In this document: positions 1 to 12,339 of the stretch, piece by piece
How positions within the stretch are numbered: position 1 is the stretch's first letter
Layout of the letters: each line of letters starts with the position of its first letter
NCBI RefSeq assembly: GCF_040581485.1
Contig: NC_090130.1
Location: 24,653,418-24,717,417 of the forward strand
Direction of reading: 5' to 3'
Length of the DNA: 64,000 bases
Source: Linepithema humile
Lineage: Eukaryota; Arthropoda; Insecta; Hymenoptera; Formicidae
Notes under the pieces: model-generated
The model's database searches: none
The model's input: the letters and a program-made list of their open reading frames with translations, nothing else
What the model was told of the DNA's origin: nothing
Made by a program: the position numbers and the translations under genes

Positions 1-364
1 CACACTTAAAGAAACAACCGCTCTTCTCTCGCCGCTCTCTGTTTCTCTTTTTGCGCCGGTTCGAGCAAGGTGAGAAGCAACGGCTCGACCAATCCGGCGA
101 TTAGAGTAACTACGAGACGTACAAATTGCTAACCCGTTACCGACATTCGCGGGAGCACGCTCATGTCGGGTTTATTTAGCGCCGACGATATCTAAGTAAT
201 TAGTGACAAGCATATTTTTTCCGATGAAACACATCGTGGTAAAAATCAATACGTCTCGATATATCTTTGCGGCGTGGTAAAATTTTTAACTTGCAAACTT
301 AGCCAATTTTATATATCATGTGCTTTTTGCAAGATATATGATTTCTTAAAATCTGCATATATAT
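1..364. other. Non-coding stretch, no gene seen
   Basis: No supported open frame. The sequence starts with a pyrimidine-rich tract (about 20-55) followed by AGCAAG/GTGAGA, a good match to a eukaryotic 5' splice donor with the junction between 69 and 70. Since the upstream exon would lie outside the window, nothing can be confirmed. The rest drifts into AT-rich DNA leading to the hairpin that begins at 365. Confidence 0.4.
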
Positions 365-494
365 CTCGATATCTTTGTAATTTTTATGAGACCCGTTTTA
401 AGCTACTTTACAATTAGGTTAAAGACACACAATGTGTCAAATGTCACTGAATTAAAAGAATTGATTTAGTTAAAGGTATATTAAATCTAGATCT

Positions 495-530
<36 letters not shown>

Positions 531-681
531 TAAACAAAGATATATATAATGAGATCTAGATTTAATATACTTTTGACTAAATCAATTCTTTTAATTCAGT
601 GACATTTGACACATTGTATGTCTTTAACCTAATTGTAAAGTAGCTTAAAACGGGTTTCATAAAAATTACAAAGATAACGAG
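365..681. mobile_element. Long hairpin element (MITE/foldback type)
   Basis: Two arms of about 137 bp, 365-501 and 545-681, are reverse complements with only about six mismatches by hand alignment (roughly 96% identity). The apex is an (AT)n run at about 497-523. Shared landmarks are ACCCGTTTTAAGCTACTTTA near the outer ends and ATTAAATCTAGATCTCA near the apex. There is no coding capacity, so if mobile it is non-autonomous. No clear target-site duplication is seen, and the flanks at 330-364 and 682-715 show weak leftover complementarity, so the true ends may lie further out. High arm identity suggests recent origin or homogenisation. Family not identified; an intramolecular inverted duplication is the alternative. 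Confidence 0.7.
497..523. repeat. (AT)n microsatellite at hairpin apex
   Basis: A run of alternating A and T of about 27 nt sits exactly at the centre of the 365-681 hairpin and forms its loop. Slippage at a palindrome centre is a likely source. Confidence 0.85.
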
Positions 682-945
682 AAAAAATTTTCTTAAAAAA
701 TGTCTTTCTTATTATAGAATGTCGATATTAGCAATAAGATTGAATTGGGTTAAGTAGTGAAGTAGGAAATGTCATGTTATAGAGACATTCCACCATCTAT
801 GTGCCAATTAATTTTGATTTTCCGACAGTCGACCGCGGCACATGTAACATGAAACTTTTTGTGACATCGTTCGCTCTTTCATCTTTCGCTGTATCGGGCT
901 CGACGTAGCAATTAATTTGTCGATGCACAAAATTACGAAGGAATG

Positions 946-1007
946 TCAAAAAGTAAAGGGGAGTTTTTTGAAGGGTTTAAATTCTTAAATGTTCCTTTAC
1001 TTTTTTA
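946..1007. repeat. Short inverted repeat (hairpin)
   Basis: AAAAAGTAAAGG at 948-959 is the exact reverse complement of CCTTTACTTTTT at 994-1005. The match extends with mismatches to about 17 bp per arm. The loop is about 30 nt and contains a further TTTAAATTCTTAAA palindrome-like word. It is probably a decayed small hairpin element; no function can be assigned. Confidence 0.6.
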
Positions 1008-1690
1008 CTTTTAATCAGAAAATGCAATAACACTTATGGAAAAAACATGAAGAAAATTTCTAGCTCTTATTATTAAAAAGACTGAATTATATATCCACTG
1101 TTATTAAAGAAAATAATATCAATATTTTTTGAAAATGTTACTATGAATAATAAATATGACGTTCTTATGATAATTTTCATTAATTAATTTTAATTAATTA
1201 TGTGTATAATTGTCATATAAAAATAAATATTTTATATTCCTGTGATATTTATTCGAGAGTTAACAATACCGACGACAGTAAAACTATTGTTACTCCTTTA
1301 ATTACAAGTTCCGCTAAAAAAGTCTTCTCTAATCAATTAAAGTTAGTTAAACATCGCCTGCAATAATTTCGCGAGAATTAAAACTAACGAAATTACCATT
1401 TTTTGTATCTGCATCATTTTTCGTTTTGTATTTGGCCATGCGTGGTAAAAAACCAGCACTGCCGATGTATGTATGCGATGCGTTTCCACCTCGACGCGCG
1501 CCGCTGCACTCGTACGATACGACCGAACAGGCGAACGTTGGGGCGCGGATGCAACGCTTTCCACGCCCGCGCGTGCGAGTTTTTGTTTCTGCCGAGCAGT
1601 GCGCGTCGTGAACGTGACGAGAAGGCATATACATGTGTGGTAGCGACGGCTGTGTCCTGCGATTTTTGAGCAAAACTGAGAGTATCGCTA

Positions 1691-1712
1691 TATATTCAAA
1701 ATATATTCAAAA
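1691..1712. repeat. 11-bp tandem duplication
   Basis: TATATTCAAAA occurs twice in perfect tandem. It is likely a replication-slippage product. Confidence 0.7.
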
Positions 1713-3226
1713 GATACCGATACTTCAAGTCAAGTTCTGACTTTTGTACTTTTACATCGATACGTCACTTCTAATAAAGCATTGATTACTTATTAAGTCT
1801 GTTTTAAACAAGTTTTTCAAAAGCATCAAAATTTATGATACTATTATTAACAAATAACTTATTATAATTATGATAAGCTAATTGCATATTAAGAGTTATT
1901 TTATTTATATCATCTTATTTATATTTTTTGGAAAATAAAAATTCTGAATCATTATTTTAGACATCTAACGAATGTTTGCGTTGAATTTATGATATTCAAT
2001 ATTCTAAAATATACGCGCGAGAATATCGACGCTATCACTACAGATGGTGCAGGGGTTTAACAAAACGGCACGTCAAAGACCGCCACTGACGTTTCGCCTG
2101 TTGCACGAAGTCGGCACTTTTCATTCAATTATTCGCAATTACAGAGGAGGCAGGCAGTCGCGTTCGTTACCGTTTTGGTAATTGCTGCCACCGAAAAAAA
2201 AATAGCCGCGAAACGAATCACACTTGTGCGCACATGCGAAAATACAAAAAACTATTCTTTATTTTGCTTTCGTAAAACTCCGCAAATAGCCGCAATTGTC
2301 AGGTTTCTGATAAATAAGATTTGTGTCAAGAAGTTTTCAAACAGATAATTTTGAACAATATTATTATAGATTGTACATATATATATATATATAGTATATT
2401 ACGTTTGCCAAAAAATATTAATATTTTCGTCAGATTATATTGTCTAATTCCGAGTAATCAGTATATTTCTAGTTAATACAATTATCATTTAAAAATAAAA
2501 AATTCAAAAATAATCTTATTGAAATGAATATAAAAGTGTTATACTGTTCACCTTGTGAAATCTGGCTCTTTAGATACAAAAAGAATGTCTTGGCGAGATA
2601 TTCAGCAGCATTAAACGATGATGATTGTGAAAGGCATCATCATTTACTATTTCGGAAGAGAGATGACCATTAGCGTGCAAGCCCAAGTGGCAAGTAATAT
2701 GTTCTTTTGACACGACATCAAATCCGATCCGAGCTGTGCGCGCAATCGCGCTCTTTGGCCGTTCGCGCGCTTATAGTAGCGCGCTACACAGCATTTTTTA
2801 ATCTTTCATCCGGCACTTTAATCATTCCACGGGCTAGAGGTAATAGACGAAGGCACGGAAAGACCGCCTTTCAAAAGTAAATGGATGCAGGATCCTAGCG
2901 CCGCGAGGCGGCTCCTAGAAGCGCAATATCGTTTAACTAGTTTAGACGTTGATTATTTATTCATTTCCATAGTACCGGGCCCGATGCACGTTCCGTTTTG
3001 ATAGAGATTCCTCCCGGCGAGAGAAATAGACGGGAGAGTTGCACGAATAAAGCGGAAGATTGATCTTTTACGACCCCTCGATTTCAAGCCGTTTAACATA
3101 AATTAGACTAAATTGCAGCGCCGATAAAAGCAAAGTAATCATCGGAAAATTTCTCGTTGCAATCGCACATTATTTTTATACATTTTTATATTTTTTTTGT
3201 CATTCTTAAATTGTAATCCCAGATAA

Positions 3227-3299
3227 TCACATTTCAGGATGGTTATTACACTGTATTATAATATCATATTATTACAGTAATAACTATTATAAAATGTGA
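3227..3299. repeat. Short hairpin with matching ends
   Basis: TCACATTT at 3227-3234 pairs with AAATGTGA at 3292-3299. Inside, GTTATTAC-type sequence near 3242 pairs with GTAATAAC near 3277-3284. The roughly 73-bp palindromic unit resembles a decayed mini-MITE; no flanking duplication is evident. Confidence 0.5.
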
Positions 3300-6200
3300 A
3301 TGAATATAGATGCAAACATTTTCCAAGATTGGAATAAAAAATTGTACTATTATTAGCATTTTACTCGTTCAACACGTACATTCTTTAAATCTGTACAATA
3401 TCCTGGCAAGTTCTGTCATCTTAGAATACGCGACGCAATTAATTTTATTCTATTATCGTGCAGTCTTTCACAATAAATAGTAGTCGAACCTCTCTTTCGC
3501 TCTGATTGCCAATAAAAATCCGTGAATATAACGCTGATCGAGAACGCGACGCACGCGGTAGTGAATTAATTTGCGGAGTAATTCCGTCATCGCGATGTCA
3601 CGTGAAATCGCAGTATGACTGACGGGCGTATTTCCGCGTCCTTCAGCGCGCAATGGATTAGCTATTAAACTCGCTCCCTTCGCGAGGAGCCGTTACTAGA
3701 ATGAAAACGTCGTCTGCAATCAATACGCGCTCCGATTTTTTTAATTCCCTTCACGGTTTTATATCAGACTTCGGGACTTTCTCGATAATTGTATGCCACT
3801 TTCAGTAAATTCGATAGAGAAGCGAGGTATAATAACGCGCCGTAAACACCTGGCTAATTAGGTCGATATTTATTTCGTGCAGCTGTCGAATTGAATTTCT
3901 CGGATCGTTATCGCGATCAGAATTATGTAATTATTCGATCAGGATTATATTACTTCACGTGTAATGCAGAAAACATGAGATAATGAAAGCATCATTAATT
4001 GCTGTCGCCGATAGCGCGGATAAGAGCGATATTAAATATGTCGTCTTAACGGCATCATAATGCACGGGACTTAAATAGCGGAGGGAGCGCTCGAACGATA
4101 CGATTGTGTTTTATGCAGTCTACGTGCAAGATAGCGGGAACCTGATAATCCCGGCCTTGCTTAAATCAAGGTCCTTTTAATCCCGCCGGATACCCGAATT
4201 GGAATCTCGGATTGAATACAAATTCCACGCCGCGCTAGTGTCCTACATTTGTATAAATGAAATGTTTGCGCTGTTGTTGTTTCGCACAACTCCACAGTCT
4301 TTGAAATCAAGTCGTTTTAATGAACACGTGAATAATCTTGTTTATGTAAATTTTCAGTGATAAAAATGGAAAAATGTTTAACGTGTAAAATGTAAAAAAA
4401 GTTTTTTTTATGATATCAAGTGCATTCGTAACTTCGTAAGCGATCAATTTTTTTAACACGGATGGAATATTAAAATAGCAACAAATTGTTTATAATAAAG
4501 AAATGTGTATTATATAATATTGATTAATAAAATAAAATGTGTGTTATCTTTGATTTTAATACAATTTTATACATAAATCGTTAAAATAAATTTTGCTTTT
4601 ATTTTTAGAATTCGTCGAAAATATACATAAACTCTGAATTAATCTAATATTAAAAAAAAGTTTATTACTGTTTTCAAACTATACGTTTTTATGTATTGAA
4701 TGAAGAAATAACATTTAGAGATGCCGAGAGCCGTGAAAGAGTTAGGACTTCATCGAGTGTTGATGAGATACATGCCATGATATGCGCCCCGGGTGTTCGA
4801 TACTTCGGGTATATCAATGCGGCGACGCGCTTCTCGTATCTCCGCCGGGAAATATCGTATCGTCGGGTTGCCCACTGACGCGGGTCCGACATCTCGTGTA
4901 ATTCGCAGGGCCATATATTTCACGGGTGGTGGGTCCGCTCTTACGTAGAGCGCGGCGCGGTACTTAGACCCTCGACGATTTCAATAAATTATCAAAACAA
5001 CGTCTCGGGCCCGCGTTCTCGCATTAGCGTGAGAAGGGATAAACGCAGCAGACAAGCTTAAAGCGGCAATTTGCCGGTCCTCGCACCATCTGTCAAAAGG
5101 CACGACGTGTATTATCGAGCTCAGGGCCATTATACTCAAGACGAGGAGAAACAGAGAGATTGAAGAAGGAGAGAGAAAGAGAGAGTCAGCCGCTGGTCAA
5201 ACTCAGATCGCGGCTCGTCACCCTCGATCGACGAGAGGTTTCCTCTCTAATTGCTTAAAAATTACACGCCACTTTGGCTCTGATCCGCTCAGTTAGGACA
5301 TTGACGTTTCCGCTCTCTCGCATGATTCAATCTGGCTCGCGAATCCCGGATTTCTGATCGGCGAAGATCGCATCGGTTCGCAGCTGTTATCCGCTCGATC
5401 TCACGACGAGAACGAGAGATTTCACGAAATAACCAACATAATTTTGCTAAATTCAATCTCTTCACAATCTGATATAGATCAGAAAAAAATTACATTATAT
5501 AAATTTTTGCTAATTACATCTGTTATCACAAAAAAAGTATAACTTTTTTTTTTTTTAATATAAAAATTATAAACATGCCAATTTATAAAACCGATCTTTA
5601 TATAATTGGATATAAAATACATATATATACATATAATACACATATCTTGTAAAACTAAATATTTATTTGTCGACTAAAAATGCACAATTTCTTTTTTATC
5701 TGTTTTATGTATTGATAACATAGAAATGAGAGCTGAGCAATGTTATAATGGTCCCAATCTCTGATTTAATTTGAAAAAGTTTTGAACGCAGTCTTCTTTT
5801 TCCATGTAATACCAGTTACTAAATGCAATAATGACCAACATAGCATGTTGCATAGATTTGCATTTTGTTACGATACAGGTAGATAAGCAAACAGGTTTGC
5901 AAGGTACCAGGCGAGTGCTATGCTAAAGACTAAAAAGTTCTAAGCACAGTTGGGTTACGACTTGTTAACTTAGTTAACTTTGATATCTTTGTCTTATGAA
6001 TACAGTTAGTGATTCAAGATTATCCAAAGTATATAAAGCAATAAGTGGAAATAAAGTTTCAATTATTAAAATTTCGAATATCTGTGTTTACACTGAAAGT
6101 TATTATTGCAACCATTTTTTTCTCTTAGTGTATAAAGAGAAAAATTAGTTGATGCTATACGTACACAATTAGATAAAAACACTCTGCATAAATGTATAAA

Positions 6201-8225
6201 AATAAATTGGATGATTTTATAGTATTTATAGTAAAAACAAAATATATAAATTTATAAATATAAGATAGAAACTTATTTTTAGGATTAAACAAACAATATT
6301 TTATTAACGTATAATATATTAACTTTCCTTAGCAGCTCACATTTTGCGATTCTAAATTCTCAGATTTATTAATTCAACAGGATAAATTTTAGCGGATTAT
6401 TTCAGAATCATAAATTTTGCGGTTACGTCGAACTGAAGGTTGAGATATTACGGCGGCTTTACCTGCGGTTCCTTTCTGATTACGCAAAATTACACGCCGG
6501 GTTGTCCTTAATTATCCTCTTATTAAGCCTCCGAACGCTATTATCTTTATACGGCGTATGTGCTCATTCGTGGAGAATTTTTAACGTATTGATAAAATAA
6601 GGCTCAATTCGCTAGCTATTGCAACAAGATTGATCGCATTATAGTATCGAACTATGCTTCTCTTTGTGCTTCTCAAGGTTGATTAATTAATGACTTAAGC
6701 TTTCAGTAATTAGGAACTTAAAATTGGCGAACAGAAAATCTAAAGAAAACGACAAACGTTTCAATTGTTAAAAATTATATTGAATATCTTGTATTTGCTC
6801 AAATTAGTTTTTAATTCTAAACTCGCTTTTAAACTCAAATCTGAATGCATTAAAAAATTTATTCACTTTTAAATCATCAAATGTTAAAATACCACAAGCT
6901 GGATTTTAATCAAACTCACATCTACTTGTGGTTTTTGTAATCATATGCATTTTTTATACATTATTAATTGAAAATTATAACTCGAAATTTGACTTTGCGC
7001 AAATACGTATTGAAGATTTAAAGTACTGATTCACATGTACATACATTTATCGATTAGAAAATGATGATTGTAGCTTTCATAAAGAAAAATTGCGCACTAT
7101 TCAGAAAATCCAACATTCATATTTAATCGACGAAAAAGTGTAGTAGATGTAATATTCTAGAAGTAATTAATCCGGATAAATTTTTGGGATACGGCAAAAG
7201 GAAACGGCGTGTCTGTACGAAGCTACGTGTGTGTATGCGCTGAATTCATGCTTAAAGAGGTAAAATCGATAAAATACCAGGGCAAATAGTGCGAATGTGC
7301 TGAAGATCGTGCTCGTTCTATCTCGGTTCTACATTTGCGAATTACGTGAAAAGCCAAATCGTGGAACTTGCTTGGGCTATATCTCTATTCCAAGCCGCGG
7401 ATAGAGGTCAAACTTGAATGCGCTTGTATTCAAGGGACGTAATTCAAACGTCCACGAGGGCCTTCATCTACACCCTTGCACCCTTTCAGAACGCGAGCTG
7501 TATGTGCGACCTCGGTACGTCGAGGACCCATACACACAAATCAGATGTATGTGTATACACACTTGTGAGGTAAATGCGTACGTGCTTTACGTCGCGAAAC
7601 GTGGACTACTACGGCGATCGATGCAGCCGTCAGTTTTTTAACGGCTGCCACGCCGTTAAAATCGCGAAATCGTGCACATTATGCCGACGCAGTTATTCGC
7701 ATTTCTAGATTTGATTGGCAATTAATTTTTTTTTTTCGAGATGAAAAACGTATACAGTGCATTTTTCATTTTATGAATATGCCCGGTGAATCTCTCTTTT
7801 TAATATCTTTGTTAATATCATATCAATTTCATATTTTTATAGTAGTGCGTGAAGGGAGAAAGAGAGAGAGATAATAAAGAAAGAGAGTAACGATTTTCAT
7901 TTCCAATAACGTTGTTAATTTAAAATTGAGAAGAATTATAAAAATCCCGTAAAAATTCCCTGATTTTTTCATTAGAAGAGAAATTCCCGGAGTTTATTCA
8001 GTTTGCCAGAGCAGAGACAACTTTACGATTCTTCGTAACTGTGACAGGGCGCGATCTCACTATTGTTCGAATTTTATTCTTCGGTGTCGATTAAATAACT
8101 AAGGAAGGGATGTATTTGTCGTGTCGGATTATTATCGTGTTCACCTCGATTGATTTTATATGAGAATTGCTTTAGCATGCCTACGTCACACGTGAGTCCG
8201 CCTCCGGGCGGATCGCGGACCGGCT
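3300..8225. other. Non-coding stretch, nothing recognised
   Basis: No gene. AT-rich tracts (4300-4690, 5430-6420, 6700-7160) alternate with balanced, CpG-containing blocks (about 3440-4260, 4900-5420, 6420-6640, 7170-7680, 8100-8225). A purine-rich tract ends at 5185. An ACCACAAG/CTTGTGGT inverted pair lies at about 6889-6932. The balanced blocks could be regulatory or simply single-copy DNA; the sequence alone does not decide. Confidence 0.4.
5147..5185 (+). repeat. Purine-rich (GA) low-complexity tract
   Basis: An interrupted GA/GAA-rich run with few pyrimidines. Simple-sequence DNA; on the opposite strand it reads as CT repeat. No gene. Confidence 0.5.
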
Positions 8226-8251
8226 ACGGAACGGAACGGAACGAAACGGAA
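8226..8251 (+). repeat. Pentanucleotide minisatellite (ACGGA)5
   Basis: Five ACGGA units in tandem, one with a G-to-A change (ACGAA). It lies in a GC-rich block just upstream of a CT microsatellite. Confidence 0.8.
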
Positions 8252-8433
8252 TGGCGCGCGGTCCACGGTCGTTTTACGGGAATTAATGAGCGGGCCTTTG
8301 CGGGCCGATATAATGGTCTCTTTCGGTAAGCCCGCCCGTTCGTCGAGATGCGCGGGATCTAAACAAGGACAAAGAGCCGCGGGTGGTAGAACGCCGCTCC
8401 ACGGGAGGTATCGTCTCGATCATCCGGAGAGCC

Positions 8434-8436
<3 letters not shown>

Positions 8437-8489
<53 letters not shown>
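8437..8489 (+). repeat. (CT)26 microsatellite
   Basis: An uninterrupted CT run of about 53 nt. The open frames that cross it (poly-Ser/Leu on plus, poly-Arg/Glu on minus) are artefacts of the repeat. It is followed within about 70 nt by short TATATA runs. CT/GA tracts can bind GAGA-factor-like proteins in insects, but no function is shown here. Confidence 0.95.
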
Positions 8490-8492
<3 letters not shown>

Positions 8493-10054
8493 CTTTCTCC
8501 GTTAGATATACATATATATATATAATATGTGAGTATCTGTATATATATATTCGACCTCATCAAGGTTTCCTTCTCGACCCGTCCTTCGACCAGCCGTCGA
8601 AGGGTTGCGCCGCCTTCAGGGCAACTCGACCGATCGATCGATCCCGTAATTAAGATCACGACCTACAAAAACGCTTCTAATTGTGCTCCTTCCTCGGTGT
8701 ACTAAGGAAGATTTCCATTACCACCGTGGGACGAAGCGAGGAGAAGCAGGCGGAGAGTGTGAATAGATACTGTCAGTTTGCGTTTCTCCTCCAGCATTAT
8801 TCGATTCTCACAATGCCAACACTTTCATTTAGAACATTTAGCGTATCTGTGCTTTTAATCTTCTACTTGGAAAGGTTATTTTCACTGCTTCTGTCAATAA
8901 TAGATATTACAAAATGATGTAAAAATATACTTATTAGAGCTATACGAGCACAACAAGCTTTTTTCTAATTTTTCAATCGACGAATATATATTATGCTCAT
9001 GCAGCCAAAATTTTAAGTAACATATTCCCAACTATAATTTCGATTTATTTAGAGCATTTGTCTCGTTTAAGAGCCACAAACATATGAGTTTGGCTAGAGT
9101 TCAGTCCACGGGCTCTTAGCACGTTCAGGATTTATAGATATTATTTCATGGAATAATCGTGCGTGCGGTCAAGAGTAAAGCATTATACGAGATACGTTTC
9201 TATATCGATATATCGCCCGACAATTTTCGTAGCCCCGTAAAGCGGTCGCGTAAAGTTACCGCGGCGGTTCGGGGGATTAATTAATTACGGCGATTGGCCG
9301 GGTTCTAATCTGTCCGGTCGTACCGCGGCGGAAGGCCGGCTTTAGAGTCGCTCGAAATGTCGACGCCATATTGCCGGAATTCAGCCGGAACTCGAGTAAG
9401 AGTGGCGATACAGCGTCGTGCGGCGAAATTAACGATTACCCCGGGCTTAAAACGTTCCGCCGTTTTTCTATCGGCGTTGCTTTCGGCCGATGCACGGTGT
9501 GTTGTGCCGCCGCTGCGCACACGTGCAACACTCGCGCTTCCCCATTCCGTTCAATTATTCCAATGGCTTTCAAGGCTCCTCGTGGTGCACACGTCGCTCG
9601 TAACGGAGATGGAATTTTATGGGATACACATAGACACGCGCGCGCGCGCTGGCGCCGTGTGGGTGGACCTCCGGTGCGTCCGCGTGCACACGTCGAATAA
9701 CGAGGTCGCGTAATACGATCCGGCGCCAATATACGTCTCGAGAGACATTAAAAACTATAAGGGAGTATAATTCCGTCCCTGACCGCAGGTGTATTTTCAT
9801 TGATACTGATATACAGGTCACCGGGTGGTTTTTCCGGGCAAAAAAATTCAGAGGTAAATGGACAGACAGACGTCCAAGCGCCGGCGCGCTTTTATCGCCG
9901 ACAGCTCTAGCTATTTATACGCAAATTATCCGTGAATTATTTCCTCCTTAGCGGTATGCCATTTGATGAACATCGTATTTATTAATCACTCATATCCAGC
10001 GGATATCCGGTGATTAAAATATAAAATAAGCAGAGTTGCTTGCAAAATAATACC
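8490..10054. other. Non-coding stretch with a CpG-rich block
   Basis: No gene. The block at 9210-9720 is GC- and CpG-rich and therefore has overlapping stop-free frames in several phases on both strands, none resembling a known protein. It contains the alternating purine-pyrimidine run at 9634-9649. The flanks, 8900-9200 and 9930-10050, are AT-rich. Confidence 0.4.
9634..9649. repeat. Alternating CG/CA run (Z-DNA-prone)
   Basis: Sixteen nt of strict purine-pyrimidine alternation, mostly CG, inside the CpG-rich block. It is a sequence-composition feature only. Confidence 0.6.
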
Positions 10055-10098
10055 GCATAAATTTACATCATTTTATAATAACATAAATTCACATCATT
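10055..10098 (+). repeat. Short direct repeat, period 27 bp
   Basis: CATAAATTTACATCATT at 10055-10071 recurs as CATAAATTCACATCATT at 10082-10098 with one change. A small local duplication. Confidence 0.6.
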
Positions 10099-10151
10099 GA
10101 TGTTTTTCTTTGATGTTGCGAATCTAAAGATCATATTCATTACAGTTATTG

Positions 10152-10181
10152 CTCCCTCTCTCTCTGTCTCTCTGTCTCTGT

Positions 10182-10231
<50 letters not shown>
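10152..10231 (+). repeat. CT/GTCT microsatellite
   Basis: An interrupted (CT)n with several GTCT units at 10152-10186, then pure (CT)22 from 10187 to 10231. The poly-Arg/Glu frame on the minus strand is a repeat artefact. Confidence 0.95.
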
Positions 10232-10234
<3 letters not shown>

Positions 10235-10287
10235 ACAAATGTGGTAATGATCGCAGCTTAGCACTACAATCGTTAATGTTTTTATAT

Positions 10288-10325
10288 CTGTTGCGCAACA
10301 TGCGCTTATCGATTTTGCGCAACAG
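10288..10325. repeat. Perfect 11-bp inverted repeat with TTGCGCAA
   Basis: CTGTTGCGCAA (10288-10298) and TTGCGCAACAG (10315-10325) are exact reverse complements around a 16-nt spacer. Each arm contains TTGCGCAA, itself palindromic and a C/EBP-type bZIP consensus. More TGCGC words follow at about 10300, 10437, 10447, 10780 and 10789. It could be a hairpin or a paired protein-binding site; neither can be shown from sequence. Confidence 0.5.
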
Positions 10326-12339
10326 CGTCGCATCAGTCGTTAGATAACCTTGTGTGGTTTTCTACAGATGTTCACGGTTGCATGGTCTGCGATGAAAAAA
10401 AAAATAGATCAATGAAGTTATTACAACGTGCTGTTTTTGCGCCTCTGCGCGGAGCAGCACTGTAATCCGCGATATTAAAGAAGCGATCAATCTTCTCTTC
10501 TCGACGCGTCGTTGCGTGCTAAACTCGCGTTATCTACAAAGTATGCCAAAAAAGAAGTAAAAATACGACGAGAAAGTTTGAAATTTGATAATGCAAAAAT
10601 AGAAAAAACCATAAATAAAAGTTTTGCTGAATTCACAATAAATATTAACGGATTATAAAAACTGTGCAGAGTGCGACTTGCACAATTGCAAATTATCACC
10701 GAAAAAAATCGATATCGATAGATTCTGCGATATCAGCGCAAAATAAAGAATTTACGCAAAACAATCAAAAACAACTTCTTGCGCAGATATGCGCTTAATG
10801 AGCAACACGGTAACGCTAAAGGAAGAATAAATAGCACCGCACTAATTGTTATTTATTGCCGGATGGGGCAGTTACGCAAGGCAAAGATACCATGATAAGA
10901 TACAAGGAGCAAGATGGTCTTCCTTAGAAATACCACGAATTAGTCGCAAACGCCGTTTTAATGGTTTTCATTATCTGAACGGATGCACATTGCACTCCGC
11001 AATTTTATTTTTAAACCACCCCAAATTTTATTTTCAAACGTAATCCAAATCTCTTATCTCGTACCGTCTCGAATTAATGTGGTAATTAATGGAATAGAGT
11101 GATCTTGAAAAATAAAGATATTTATGTTGTGTTAATGATACATATTATTTTTAAAATAAATTTTCGTGTACTTTTGTATTTTAAATAATTTCCAAATATT
11201 CCTATTTTTGCAGTATATTTTTCTCCCACTGTTTTTTTATAGCCAGCAAATATTATTGATATGATTTTATGTTTAACAAAGATGCAAAACATATACATCA
11301 TAAAACGATATATGTATATCGTGGCATAGACGACTAAATGGACTGCAAAATGTAGCGATCGTACTTCAAAGAGATTACGGAAGCGTAACTACAGCGCTTA
11401 TCGAGATTATCGAATATGCCGAGAGCAATTTCAAACATTTTCACGATGATAAGTTAGAAAAGAGGGCAATGCTTGCAAGGAAAGAGTAAAGAGCTTTTCA
11501 CCTTATCCCTTCACCGGAGTTAATTTCAGTTAACGCTGATCGTAGTTAATTCCATTTTCTTTGCCCGTCTATACTAGAACTACGATCTCTGGAAAGGGAG
11601 AAAGAATTGCTGATTAGAGTTTAGGCGAAGCAACAACTGACCTCGAATGATTTTACTTAAAGCTGAGTGGCTATTCGCGCGAGCTTCTATTCTCCGCAGT
11701 AAAAATTTACGATAGATAAATTCTAAAAGTCTTCTCGGTGCTTAATAAATTAAATGCACTCCAAATTTATAAAACATTTTATCTTCTTAATGATTGAAGA
11801 ATAATCTCTGGAAGACAGCATTGTTAAAAAGAATCGACTTTAATTTCAAGAAATTCTAATATTTTATAATCGATCGAATTCTGTACATAGAAATGCACAA
11901 ATGTGTACAATTTAAATTAATGAGGTATTTTGTTAGCGTTTTCGCTTGCAAACTCAATCATGTTATTTAATATTAACATATTCAAATTTCCACTCTAAAC
12001 GAAGACAGCACGAATGAACAAGGCATTAATTAGGCGAAATTTCTAAAGTTACAACAGTACATAATTATCGAGCAATATTTCAATAATTAACGTATCATAA
12101 TTAGAAAAATCTTTCGCAATTTCAGTGCGTTTCGAATACTGCAGGGAAGATCTAAGCGCAGCAAATATACTTAAAAATTTAGGTGATTAGCTCGCTCGCT
12201 CGCGGATTAATATTTCATGCTCGTCGTTTCTCATTAGCAGTAACTCGCGGCGTACGAGTGACACAGAGCGATAACGATTTGACGAGCGTGCGCGATTAAT
12301 AGAATATTTGATCGTGCGTGCGCATACAGGGCGAGATAG
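10326..12339. other. Non-coding stretch, nothing recognised
   Basis: No gene; short frames only. Mixed composition with AT-rich stretches (11040-11330, 11700-12130). TGCGC-containing words recur between 10430 and 10800. A GCTC tetranucleotide triplet occurs near 12190. Confidence 0.4.

Larger units (their letters stand above)
682..3226. other. Non-coding AT-rich stretch with small repeats
   Basis: No supported gene. It contains a short hairpin (946-1007), a perfect 11-bp tandem pair of TATATTCAAAA (1691-1712), a short (TA)n at about 2377-2392 and an ATGATGAT/ATCATCAT inverted pair near 2618-2642. A GC-richer block at 1440-1670 has overlapping stop-free frames in several phases on both strands, the pattern expected from base composition rather than from a gene. 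Another CpG-rich patch lies at about 2720-2790. Confidence 0.4.

Noticed and set aside
3470..3560. tRNA-like GGTTCGA word on the minus strand near 3484-3490
   Set aside because: The flanking bases do not form a T-arm, and no acceptor or anticodon stem can be drawn.
8286..8659. Open frames over the CT tract on both strands
   Set aside because: The translations are poly-Ser/Leu or poly-Arg/Glu produced by the microsatellite.
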